IMG/VR virus record: IMGVR_UViG_3300048571_000088
Coordinates: 124,001 to 188,000 of that record
Length of the DNA: 64,000 nucleotides
Strand: one strand, 5' to 3'
Source of the DNA: a virus
The translations under genes were made by a program, and so were the position numbers. This document shows, one piece after another, positions 18,966 to 27,278 of the stretch; position 1 is the first letter of the stretch; each line of letters begins with the position of its first letter. The notes beneath the pieces were generated by a model, which did no database searches, had not been told where the DNA came from, and was given only the letters and a program-made list of their open reading frames with translations.

Positions 18966-20015
18966 ATGAGTATTAAACTGCTGAATACCGAACAAGAGTT
19001 AAAATCATTTCCTATTACTCAGAAGTTCACATTAGAGTGTTCTTCTGATATAGATTTAACAGATGTTGTGAATACTATATTTCTAGTTAATACTACTAGA
19101 CGAGACTCACTACTTAATCTTAGTGAACCTAGAAACTTTAACTTAGCACTAGCTAAAGATACATATGGTACTGTACCAATTAAGATAGAAAAGACAACTT
19201 CTGGAGTAGGCTGTACCCTTACAGTTTCACCTTTAGATCCTCTTTCTTTGTCTTCTAGCTATATTCTTTATATAGACAAGCAACTTTCTGAACCATTTAC
19301 TGAAGTAGTAAAAACACAAAGTAAGAGTTCTTCAGAAGTTTTAGTAGAACCAGGAACATACTTAAATCCTGGAAATAAAGTATATACAGTGAAGTTACTT
19401 ACTACTAGTAGTTTTACTAGTACAGGACACACTGTAAAGATAGAAGTCACATCTGGCTCTGAAATAACTACTAAACTGTTAAATTTAAACAAAGTTAACT
19501 ACATAGAGCTTAAAGACTCTAAATTAATATTTCCTTCTAAAGCGTATGTAAGTGGTGAAGAATTCTCTGTTACTCTGTATAACAGAACTGTATTCCTAGA
19601 TGAGAGTCTTGCTTACGAGATAAGTACCGCAGGTTCGTCCTCTATTACTCCTCTTCCTTTAGAACAACATTCTACAACAGTAAGTAATCAAGATGTAATT
19701 GATTTCTACAATAGTGTTACATCGTTCACTCCTGTAACCGAAGTTAAATATATACTTACTTATTTAAGTACAAATAGTTTTCAATTAGTTCTTAACTCTG
19801 TTGTAACAAAGAGTGATATTGATATATCTAATATGAAAATATCTGTATCTGCTGCGTTTAATAATTACTTACTAAGTTCTATGGGACTATACGATCCAGA
19901 GCTTAAGTATACAGTTAAGATACTCTGGGATGAAGACGAAAACGCTATACAATTTATCTGTTCTTCTGACAACCTAGCTACAGATTTAGTAACAATTGAT
20001 ACTAGTGAGTGGTGA
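18966..20015 (+). CDS. Putative neck or head-completion protein, unknown function
   Basis: A 349-aa product, rich in Ser, Thr, Val and Leu, with many short predicted strands and no enzymatic motif. An AGGAG site lies just before the ATG. It is followed within four bases by another small gene, and sits in the interval between capsid and sheath where myoviruses keep head-tail joining proteins. That location is the only functional clue. Confidence 0.5.
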   Translation: MSIKLLNTEQELKSFPITQKFTLECSSDIDLTDVVNTIFLVNTTRRDSLLNLSEPRNFNLALAKDTYGTVPIKIEKTTSGVGCTLTVSPLDPLSLSSSYILYIDKQLSEPFTEVVKTQSKSSSEVLVEPGTYLNPGNKVYTVKLLTTSSFTSTGHTVKIEVTSGSEITTKLLNLNKVNYIELKDSKLIFPSKAYVSGEEFSVTLYNRTVFLDESLAYEISTAGSSSITPLPLEQHSTTVSNQDVIDFYNSVTSFTPVTEVKYILTYLSTNSFQLVLNSVVTKSDIDISNMKISVSAAFNNYLLSSMGLYDPELKYTVKILWDEDENAIQFICSSDNLATDLVTIDTSEW

Positions 20016-20019
20016 TTAA

Positions 20020-20388
20020 ATGCTAACATACTTAATATCTGATGCCTATCCTTACTCTCCTTCCGAAGGTTATGTAGTAATTACAAAGCAGCAACTATGT
20101 CTTAAAACTAATTATCAAGTTTTACAACTTAAGAACACTAGTAAACAACCTATAAACTTACTTCAAATAAGAATTAAAAGTCCTCTTGGAATTATGATTG
20201 CTGAAGCTTATGGTCTAAGCATTTCTATAGATCCAGATCAAATGGAAGCATACAGCTTCTCTTCTGTACTAGTCCCAGACGTTATAATTAATCCTGATAC
20301 AATCTATCATGTTATTTTAAAATTTACACAAAACACTATTATAGATAAACAAGTAAATAATTTAACAATAGAGGCTAACTGGATATGA
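20020..20388 (+). CDS. Small structural protein, unknown function
   Basis: A 122-aa product of beta-sandwich appearance, with alternating hydrophobic residues (VLQLKNTSKQPINLLQIRIK) and no charged clusters. It starts four bases after the previous stop, and its TGA overlaps the next ATG (ATGA). A small neck or tail-attachment component is a reasonable guess from position only. Confidence 0.5.
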   Translation: MLTYLISDAYPYSPSEGYVVITKQQLCLKTNYQVLQLKNTSKQPINLLQIRIKSPLGIMIAEAYGLSISIDPDQMEAYSFSSVLVPDVIINPDTIYHVILKFTQNTIIDKQVNNLTIEANWI

Positions 20389-21017
20389 ATATAGACTTAA
20401 AGCTGACTGTACCTTTTGTATCTAGTACCCAGTATTCAAATATAGTACTAAAGACAAGTGTACTGCTTGAACCTTTCTATACAACAGAGGAAGATGTACT
20501 TAACCAACTTCTAGAAGTCGATACAAATAATAAAATTAAGAACTTGAGAAAGATTATTTTTGATAAGTCAGTAATAGTTCTAGGGCAAACTAGAAAATTA
20601 GAGAGTTTTAACCTCCTTGATAAGTTTGCAATGTTTAATCTAAGACGACAGTACACAACATGCTTAGTGGTTTATGAGGCAACAAAATTACTTAAGGCTG
20701 ACAGTTACTCTTCTAATGCTAGAAGTAAGAAACTAGGTGACTTTGAAGTAAAGACAGATACTACTGCTAATACAGACATACTTAAAAGAATACTAGATGA
20801 CACTCAAGAATGTATTTCACATTATGAACAACTAATAAAAGACTTTGAAAGCGAAAGAGTAGTTCCTAGATCTTTTGTAAAAGGTGATAGTAATCCTTTA
20901 AATACAAACTCTGCAGGTAGGATGTGGTGGCTATCAGACATGTCTCCATATAGTGATAAAGCTTTTGCTAATACAAAGTATTTTGTTGGCACTACTAAGT
21001 ACAAAGATGGCAGGTAA
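20385..21017 (+). CDS. Putative head-completion/adaptor protein, unknown family
   Basis: The 210-aa product is largely helical in its first 160 residues and ends with an aromatic segment (RMWWLSDMSPYSDKAF). A helical protein of this size directly after the capsid block fits the adaptor or head-completion class that binds the portal, but no diagnostic motif is visible. Its start overlaps the previous stop and its stop is two bases before the next ATG. Confidence 0.5.
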   Translation: MNIDLKLTVPFVSSTQYSNIVLKTSVLLEPFYTTEEDVLNQLLEVDTNNKIKNLRKIIFDKSVIVLGQTRKLESFNLLDKFAMFNLRRQYTTCLVVYEATKLLKADSYSSNARSKKLGDFEVKTDTTANTDILKRILDDTQECISHYEQLIKDFESERVVPRSFVKGDSNPLNTNSAGRMWWLSDMSPYSDKAFANTKYFVGTTKYKDGR

Positions 21018-21019
21018 CT

Positions 21020-21526
21020 ATGTATCAACAACCTGAATTAGATTTGACTCAAGAGTTGATAGATCTATTAGAGACTGATAAAGATTGCTCTCCTATTCAA
21101 CGACCTTTCATACTTAGAAAGAAACGTAAAGACATCAATACAAATGAATCCATTAAGTGTTCATGTTCATTATCTAGTTCGTTCTCTGAGGGGGCATTAA
21201 GTTGCCCTTATTGTAAAGGCACTGGAATATTATTCGATGAGAAAATAATACAAGGTTATGGGTACACATCTAACTACATGAGAGAAAGATATAACTTATC
21301 TTATCCTGCTCCTGTTGGTAGATCAGGTAGCGAACCACTCATACTTATCACTAGAGCTGATTTAAAAGTCGACCAGTCTGATAAAATCTACGGTCTTGAA
21401 TTAACAACTGATAGTAAGATTCAAATTCCTTTACTAATAACACATAAGTATACAGTGTACTTCACTAAGAGATTAAAAGCCTCAACAAATGCATCTGAGT
21501 TTAATCTAAGTGTATTATGGGATTAA
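21020..21526 (+). CDS. Zinc-finger-bearing neck protein candidate
   Basis: The 168-aa product contains two cysteine pairs: CSCS near residues 47-50 and CPYCKGTG near 61-68. The second is like the CxxCxGxG unit of DnaJ zinc fingers, so a structural zinc site is likely. The rest is beta-rich. Phages often carry such a finger in a small head-tail joining protein; the position between capsid and sheath agrees. No enzymatic motif is seen. Confidence 0.55.
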   Translation: MYQQPELDLTQELIDLLETDKDCSPIQRPFILRKKRKDINTNESIKCSCSLSSSFSEGALSCPYCKGTGILFDEKIIQGYGYTSNYMRERYNLSYPAPVGRSGSEPLILITRADLKVDQSDKIYGLELTTDSKIQIPLLITHKYTVYFTKRLKASTNASEFNLSVLWD

Positions 21527-22149
21527 TAAATATGACAGCAGATAGTATTTTTGATAAAACATCTCTTAATGAATTAGCTAACCACTCAGGTATAGATACA
21601 TTCTACTTACATTTAAAAGAGCTGTTTGATGTTCTTGGACTTTTAGATAACCTAGAAGATAACAGTACACGAAATAAATTCTCATTTATAGAAGTATACC
21701 CAGACCAAGAGTACAGACAGAATAACGTAGTTACTTTTAACATTTTAGAAAGTACTCCATATATCTCTCAAAGTATTATTGGAAAAAGTGCTAAACACAA
21801 CAGACCAAGATACAGTAGTGAAGATTATAATAGAACTACAGGGAATGTAGAACACACATATTACTCCCAACAATTTCATTGTCTTGAGTTGAGGTGTTTC
21901 TCCGTGTCAGGTAAGACATGTAAAGAGCTAACAAGACTTATTGAAACAATCTTTATAACTCATTGCAGCACTATAAAGAAAAATGTTAAAGATTTCATCC
22001 ATATTTCTACAAAAGGTGTAGAGTATATAGGAGAATACGATAACAAGAGGTTATTTTCCTCAGCTATATATTTTAAAATAGTTACGGCTAAAGAATATGT
22101 AGTGGAGTTAGAGCACCTTAAAAACATAACATTAACATTAAATAATTAA
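21517..22149 (+). CDS. Putative tail-completion (terminator) protein
   Basis: The 210-aa product lies directly before the sheath gene, the place of the tail-terminator/neck protein in many myoviruses. It has a helical N-terminus and a strand-helix-strand C-terminal half (LELRCFSVSGKTCKELTRLIE, then FSSAIYFKIVTAKEYVVEL). That arrangement is plausible for a tail-completion fold, but the identification rests on position. The ATG at 21517 overlaps the previous stop; the ATG at 21532 is an equally possible start. Confidence 0.5.
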   Translation: MGLINMTADSIFDKTSLNELANHSGIDTFYLHLKELFDVLGLLDNLEDNSTRNKFSFIEVYPDQEYRQNNVVTFNILESTPYISQSIIGKSAKHNRPRYSSEDYNRTTGNVEHTYYSQQFHCLELRCFSVSGKTCKELTRLIETIFITHCSTIKKNVKDFIHISTKGVEYIGEYDNKRLFSSAIYFKIVTAKEYVVELEHLKNITLTLNN

Positions 22150-22159
22150 GGAAATATTA

Positions 22160-24211
22160 ATGACAATTAATCGTGTAGGTATTCAAACTGAAATCCTAGA
22201 TGGCAACTTAGTTGCGCAAACTACAATTCCTGGAAACACTAATCTTATCATTGAGCGTGCATTCTCAGGTCCTAGTGATACTCTTTATATCGTAGATGAT
22301 TTCAAGGTTGCTGAGTCACTGTATGGTACTCAATCACCTCTTATCCAGTTAGCTCGTGATGCTATTGCAGGCAGTGGCGGTACTTCTGGCTTAGCCTTAT
22401 ATCGTATTGGTGGCGGTGGTGCAGAAGTTAAGAACATATTTGGTGAGTATTCCTTACTAGGTACTGTAGCTGAGACTTTAAGTGCTGGACAAGATCTTTC
22501 TGTATACATTGGTCCTCGCCCGACTGATGCATCTAAACAGTGTGTTATTGTTTGGAAAAGTGGTAAGATTGTTTACAGTAATGTACCAAGTGCTATTGTA
22601 AATACTAACATCATCTTCCTTCAAGGCTTTGACGCTGACAACACTCCTTATCGAGTAGGTAGTCTTACTGCACCAGTAGCATTCTCTGAGATCGTTACTA
22701 ATTTGTTAGATGCTATTGTACAAGTAACTACTGCTACAGCATCTCAAACTTCATTTACACTTGCAACACCAGTCCCTACTGCAACTTCTCATTTCGTTGT
22801 TAGTAAGACTAGTTCAGGTTTAACTACTCTAGTACCTACTACTGCATACACTGAAACTGTAGTCGGCGGTAACTTAACTGGAATAGTATTAACTACTGGT
22901 GCTACTGTAGGTGATGTATATACATTCAACTATACAAAACCAACATCTACTATTGATATTACTGATGCAGAGATTACTTATCAAGCCGGTAAGAATTCAC
23001 TTAACTCTTCTCTTGAAGATCTGTATGAACTGTATGATACTGCTTTTGAAGACTTAGAAAATATTCGTGCATCTACTGCAACTATTAAAGATTTATTCAA
23101 CTGCCGTAACATTGCTGCAGGTGATGATGCCGCTTCAGATCGTTTAACTTATGTTCTCCGTACTGAAACTGAAGAAGGTTTTGATTATGAGTGGTCAGAA
23201 GATAAGTATATTTACCAATTAGCTGGTAGCTCGACACTTACAACCACTAACCAACTGTTAGCTGAAACTGACTCAAATGGTACTCCAGTTATTGTTAAGT
23301 TGTACAACGAGTGTGATTTTGCTCATAGATTAGCTAGCTGGTGCTGGAATAACTCTACAAGTGCTGAGTTTATCTGTGGTACTGTAGGTGCTGTTCCTCC
23401 TAAGTCGTCAAACACTGTCGCTGTTAAGCGTTGGATCGGTAAATTACCTACTTTAGATACTAATGGGTCTATTACTATTGATGGTAGCGGATTACTAGGT
23501 AACCGATTCATGGTTGGTACTACAAACCGTTCTGCTGGTCTCTACGCTACAAGTACTGGATATCCAGATGGTTCACCTTTACGTGATACTTATGGTGTTC
23601 TAGTTGATATTGGTAAACATCTATCAATCGCTACACTACCATGCTATCTAACTACTGATATTACAAGTGGTAAGGTTACTTCTCTTGTGGGTCCTCGTAG
23701 TTTTGCTGCTGCTTACGCAGGTTTGATTACTACTATCAAACCAGGTCATAGTACAACTAATAGCGTATTCAATCAGATTACTCCTCTGTTTGGTCTTAAA
23801 GATTCTGTAGCTGATAAGCTTAGTTCTGCAGGTTACGTTGCTTTGGTAGAGCGTTTAAAAGGTGTTACAGTTTACTCAGGTGACTTAGCTACCAATGAAG
23901 CATCAGATTTTGACTATATCTCAACTGCTCTTGCCGTTGCACATATTGTAAAAACTCTAGAAGCAGTTATTGACCCTTATCTAGGTCGTGGTATTGATAG
24001 TATCTTAGGTGCTGCAATGCATAACGGCGTTGATAATGCCTTGAAACAGGCAGCTAGTCTTGGTGTAATTAACGGAGCTAGCTTCAAAATCGTACGTAGT
24101 GGTGCTAACAGCCTTTCTATCGTATTGAAAATTTCACCTAAAGAAGAACTACGTGTCGTACAAGTCTCTATTGCTTTGACTCCTGATACTACTCTAGTAG
24201 CTACTCAATAA
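22160..24211 (+). CDS. Tail sheath protein
   Basis: The 683-aa product is a contractile sheath protein. It has the small-residue-rich N-terminus (GNTNLIIERAFSGPSDTLYIVDDF), a central Thr-rich insertion of about 100 residues, and the conserved C-terminal core ending in a helix-strand unit (EELRVVQVSIALTPDTTLVAT). It wraps the tube and drives contraction. Codon choice is of the high-expression type (CGT arginine). AAGGAAAT precedes the ATG. It is directly followed by the tube gene, as expected. Confidence 0.88.
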   Translation: MTINRVGIQTEILDGNLVAQTTIPGNTNLIIERAFSGPSDTLYIVDDFKVAESLYGTQSPLIQLARDAIAGSGGTSGLALYRIGGGGAEVKNIFGEYSLLGTVAETLSAGQDLSVYIGPRPTDASKQCVIVWKSGKIVYSNVPSAIVNTNIIFLQGFDADNTPYRVGSLTAPVAFSEIVTNLLDAIVQVTTATASQTSFTLATPVPTATSHFVVSKTSSGLTTLVPTTAYTETVVGGNLTGIVLTTGATVGDVYTFNYTKPTSTIDITDAEITYQAGKNSLNSSLEDLYELYDTAFEDLENIRASTATIKDLFNCRNIAAGDDAASDRLTYVLRTETEEGFDYEWSEDKYIYQLAGSSTLTTTNQLLAETDSNGTPVIVKLYNECDFAHRLASWCWNNSTSAEFICGTVGAVPPKSSNTVAVKRWIGKLPTLDTNGSITIDGSGLLGNRFMVGTTNRSAGLYATSTGYPDGSPLRDTYGVLVDIGKHLSIATLPCYLTTDITSGKVTSLVGPRSFAAAYAGLITTIKPGHSTTNSVFNQITPLFGLKDSVADKLSSAGYVALVERLKGVTVYSGDLATNEASDFDYISTALAVAHIVKTLEAVIDPYLGRGIDSILGAAMHNGVDNALKQAASLGVINGASFKIVRSGANSLSIVLKISPKEELRVVQVSIALTPDTTLVATQ

Positions 24212-24230
24212 TTATAAGGATACGTAAAAT

Positions 24231-24896
24231 ATGGAACAATATACATCAAAAGCTGGTACAGAAATTCATGCTGTTTTTGATACTGTAAAGTTTGGTGATC
24301 TGCATATGGTTAAATATGCAATGCAACGTGACGTGGCTAATATCCACGTCATGGGTCGCGTAGATTCTGTCGGTACTGGTAAAGGTAAACGTCAGACTAC
24401 AGGTGCTTGTGTTTTCACTGTGTTTGAAAAAGATCGACTGTTGGCTGCAGTAGCAGGAACAAAGAAAGTTTTCCTAACTGACCATGAACTTATTAACTAT
24501 GGTTCAGGTAACAACAAAGATGACTTTACTATCAATGGGAAGAAAATTACTCAAGCCCAGAATTATATCGCTAGTGGCTCTCGCCGTTTTAATACTATTA
24601 ATCCGGAGACAGATGCAGATTTAGGTACTGGTAATACACTAGTGAATATCTTTGCTGCTGAATCTTATGGTGCTAATGCGGCTCCAGTACTAGCTGACCA
24701 GATTCCTCCTTTCGATATTACTTTAGTTGGTGTTAGTGAAGTTGACTCGACTACAGCTAATCGTATGGTTATCCATGGTGTACAGTTTACTAGTGATCAA
24801 GGTGGTACTTCTATTGATGACTTAGTATTAGAGCGTCAATTAACCTTCATCGCTCGTCGTGTAAGCCCTTGGAAGCTCTTAACTGAACTAACCTAA
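24231..24896 (+). CDS. Tail tube protein
   Basis: The 221-aa product follows the sheath gene and has the size and pattern of a myovirus tube protein: KYAMQRDVANIHVMGRVD and the glycine turn GTGKGKRQTTGACVF, then a long C-terminal half ending LERQLTFIARRVSPW. Hexamers stack to form the DNA channel. Codon use is strongly biased to CGT arginine. A ribosome site (AAGGATA) lies upstream, and an intrinsic terminator follows 23 bases after the stop. Confidence 0.82.
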   Translation: MEQYTSKAGTEIHAVFDTVKFGDLHMVKYAMQRDVANIHVMGRVDSVGTGKGKRQTTGACVFTVFEKDRLLAAVAGTKKVFLTDHELINYGSGNNKDDFTINGKKITQAQNYIASGSRRFNTINPETDADLGTGNTLVNIFAAESYGANAAPVLADQIPPFDITLVGVSEVDSTTANRMVIHGVQFTSDQGGTSIDDLVLERQLTFIARRVSPWKLLTELT

Positions 24897-24919
24897 GATA
24901 AATAATAGTAACAAACTCT

Positions 24920-24950
24920 AAAGGGTGACTTTTCATAGTCACCCTTTTTT
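24920..24950 (+). terminator. Rho-independent terminator after the tail tube gene
   Basis: An 11-bp perfect stem (AAAGGGTGACT with AGTCACCCTTT) with a six-base loop is followed by a run of T residues to 24950. It stands between the highly expressed sheath/tube pair and the lower-expressed baseplate genes, so it probably reduces transcription downstream. Confidence 0.88.
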
Positions 24951-24963
24951 ATTGAGAATAAAA

Positions 24964-25660
24964 ATGACAAAGTTAAATGTTGGTTCAGAATCTACTTATC
25001 GCTTAGATCACACATATACTTCTATTCCACGGAACTAATGTAAGAGTTGTCTTGGAATTTCCTGAAATAGGAGTAAATGGAAGGTCTTTAATATTTGCAC
25101 TAGAAGACTGCATGACAATCTCTTACTCTGTGTATAGAAATAAAATAAGAATGATTCCTCTTGGGAATACAGGTATAACAGGGTATGGACTAGGAACTAG
25201 ACTAGTAGCTGGAAGTATGATACGATCTGTCTTCTCTACTGATAAAGTTACTAAAATACAAGAAGATTTGTATTTTGCAAATCAAAAAGAAATACAAGAG
25301 AGATTACTAGGTATTGATTCTAAGATTCCTAGTGGACTTCCAAAAGAAGATATAATTTCAGTAATGAAAGATGATCTAACTTCCTTTAATATTCATCTTG
25401 CCAGTACAAGTGAAATGCTATCTGAGAAAGTAGATTCAGAGAATAATATAACATACAAAACTCACTCCAGATATGAAGTTATTACTGGGTGTATCATCTT
25501 GAATACAGGACAAGTATTCAGTATCGAAGATTTGCTCACTGAGTCTACTATGTCATTTGAAGCTAAATCTGTTAAGACTATTACAGATTTAAATAAAGTG
25601 AACTATACAGAAGGATTCTCTAATTCAGGCTCTATTTTGTCAGTGAGTAATATCCTATGA
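24964..25660 (+). CDS. Tube-like baseplate/tail protein; read through a +1 shift at CGG 25030
   Basis: The zero frame from the ATG at 24964 stops at 25038 after only 24 codons, but a +1 step at the in-frame CGG 25030-25032 joins it to the long frame ending at 25660, giving 231 aa. The joint reads TSIP then TNVRVVLEF. The later part contains TGYGLGTRLVAGSMIR, like the glycine turn plus VAGS of tail tube-fold proteins, and ends in a helix-strand unit. It therefore probably forms a tube-initiating or baseplate ring, as T4 gp48 and gp54 do. The frame has no start of its own: the first candidate, TTG 25052, has no ribosome site. Confidence 0.75.
25030..25033 (+). other. +1 recoding site, CGGA (site 5)
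   Basis: CGG follows CCA in frame, and the zero frame terminates two codons later (AAC TAA). It lies only 22 codons after the start, so unshifted ribosomes make a 24-residue peptide. Confidence 0.87.
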
Positions 25661-26259
25661 GTACCTATCAACACTACTATACCTCTGCTGATGTGAATGT
25701 GTATTTAGCTAACAAGGATAACTCTAAGTTAATATTACTCGATATGCTTACAGGTATTGGCTTTTCTCACACTGTAAGTACAATACCTGTTTACGGGTTA
25801 GGAAACCAAGAACCAGAATTCTTCTCTATGGGTAATTCATTAGTAACTGGTACCTTAGAACTTACATTCAAACATAATAGTTATTTACAGAAAGCTATAG
25901 ACTACATAGTAGGAAATTCAGAATTAAGTGTTAAAATTGATAGAATAGCAAAAGCTGTAAGAACAGACCCAAAGAAAGTATCTAACGAAGATATGGCGTT
26001 TTATAATAAATACTACGCAAGTATGAATAGGAAGAGAAGAGAAGGCGCTTCTTTAAGCGAGTACCCTGACTTAACTAACTTAGTCATCCGTTACAACAAT
26101 AGTAATACTTTTAAATCCTCTAGTGATATGTACACAACAATCGTAGGTGTTAGATTTAATACTCTCACACAAGGTGTGTCATCACAAGCTGAGAACTTAG
26201 TAACAGATCAAATAAGATTTATAGCTAAGAATATAAATACAAAACCAGTACCATTTTAA
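25657..26259 (+). CDS. Tube-like tail/baseplate protein
   Basis: The 200-aa product overlaps the previous stop by four bases. It carries VYGLGNQEPEFFSMGN followed by VTGTLELTFKH, which matches the turn and strand pattern of the two preceding tube-like products (YGLGTRLVAGS and GTGKGKRQTTG). This gives three consecutive genes of tube fold. By analogy with T4 gp19, gp54 and gp48 the first would be the tube and the others the initiator rings. The assignment is by pattern, not by alignment. Confidence 0.6.
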   Translation: MSTYQHYYTSADVNVYLANKDNSKLILLDMLTGIGFSHTVSTIPVYGLGNQEPEFFSMGNSLVTGTLELTFKHNSYLQKAIDYIVGNSELSVKIDRIAKAVRTDPKKVSNEDMAFYNKYYASMNRKRREGASLSEYPDLTNLVIRYNNSNTFKSSSDMYTTIVGVRFNTLTQGVSSQAENLVTDQIRFIAKNINTKPVPF

Positions 26260-26280
26260 ATTAACTTAGAGTTCAATGTA

Positions 26281-26751
26281 ATGCAATTAAATTTTAAAAA
26301 CCAAGAAGAACAAGAAGTAGATATAGACACTACAAGCCTAGAACAAGAGATAATGGAATCACAAGATGTTCAGTATCAGTACTTAGTGAATCTACAGCAA
26401 ATCTTACAAGATTCTGACCCAGATAATGCTCCCACCATGTCACAAGTAGAAGCTTGGAAAGATAAGTATGATAATATTTATATCTCCAATGTAGTTGATC
26501 CTGACAAATACTATGTATGGAGAACACTAAGACGCGGCGAATTTAAGAAAGTAAATGCTAATAACGAATTTGAAAATAATACAAAAGCAAATGAAATTCT
26601 AGTGGAGAAGTGCTTACTCTATCCTACTCCTGACCAGACATTTCGTTTTAATTCAGTTGCAGGCGTAATTGATACACTAGGTAAGCAAATAGCGTACCAG
26701 ACTGGTTGGATCTCTACTGAAGAAGCTCTATCAACAATTAGAGTGATTTAA
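26281..26751 (+). CDS. Putative tail assembly chaperone
   Basis: A 156-aa acidic protein with a Glu/Gln-rich helical N-terminus (about residues 1-60) and no motif I recognise. It lies between the tube-like genes and the giant tape-measure candidate, the position where myoviruses carry one or two tail assembly chaperones. It is followed by another small gene two bases after its stop. I looked for a slippery sequence joining the two and found none. Confidence 0.5.
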   Translation: MQLNFKNQEEQEVDIDTTSLEQEIMESQDVQYQYLVNLQQILQDSDPDNAPTMSQVEAWKDKYDNIYISNVVDPDKYYVWRTLRRGEFKKVNANNEFENNTKANEILVEKCLLYPTPDQTFRFNSVAGVIDTLGKQIAYQTGWISTEEALSTIRVI

Positions 26752-26753
26752 TT

Positions 26754-27269
26754 ATGTTTTTACAGTCAGGAAGTAACTACTACATCCTTCCTTACCCTAA
26801 TCGTATTCTATATATGCAGAGTGGGCTTATTATAAAGAATCCCACTATTAAGGTAAGACTACTTAATTACTCTGAGTTTGCTAAAGTTCAATACTTAAAA
26901 CAAGCAGGAGAGTCAGAATTAAAAATAGCTGAGGAGATATTTGCTTGTTGTTATCTAGGTATTTTAGAACATGAAGATGAAGTACTCGAGGCTGACAAGA
27001 CAGCTTTCTTTATAGATATGATTGCTAGTAAAGTTCTACAAGATACTCAAAGAATTGTTCTTCAACATGAAGACTATTTTGTAGACACCTTACGCACACT
27101 ATCAAAAGTAGAAGTATGGGCTGGATACGTAGCAAAAACACTTAATCACACTTATACAGACGTCCTTGAAAAACCTGTAGACGAACTTCTTCGTTTATAC
27201 GCTGTTGCTCACTTAGTAAGTAGAGGGGAAGTACCATCATTAGTATCAGAAGAAGATGTAATTAACTAA
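26754..27269 (+). CDS. Putative tail assembly chaperone or accessory protein
   Basis: A 171-aa product, mostly helical (LKQAGESELKIAEEIFACCY, and FIDMIASKVLQDTQRIVLQ), directly upstream of the giant gene. Small helical proteins in this position usually assist assembly of the tape measure and do not enter the virion. The start is an ATG two bases after the preceding stop. No diagnostic family motif is seen. Confidence 0.5.
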   Translation: MFLQSGSNYYILPYPNRILYMQSGLIIKNPTIKVRLLNYSEFAKVQYLKQAGESELKIAEEIFACCYLGILEHEDEVLEADKTAFFIDMIASKVLQDTQRIVLQHEDYFVDTLRTLSKVEVWAGYVAKTLNHTYTDVLEKPVDELLRLYAVAHLVSRGEVPSLVSEEDVIN

Positions 27270-27278
27270 GGAACAAAT

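Noticed and set aside
26745-26760. Classical -1 frameshift joining the two small pre-tape-measure genes
   Set aside because: No slippery heptamer is visible, and the second gene has its own ATG two bases after the stop.
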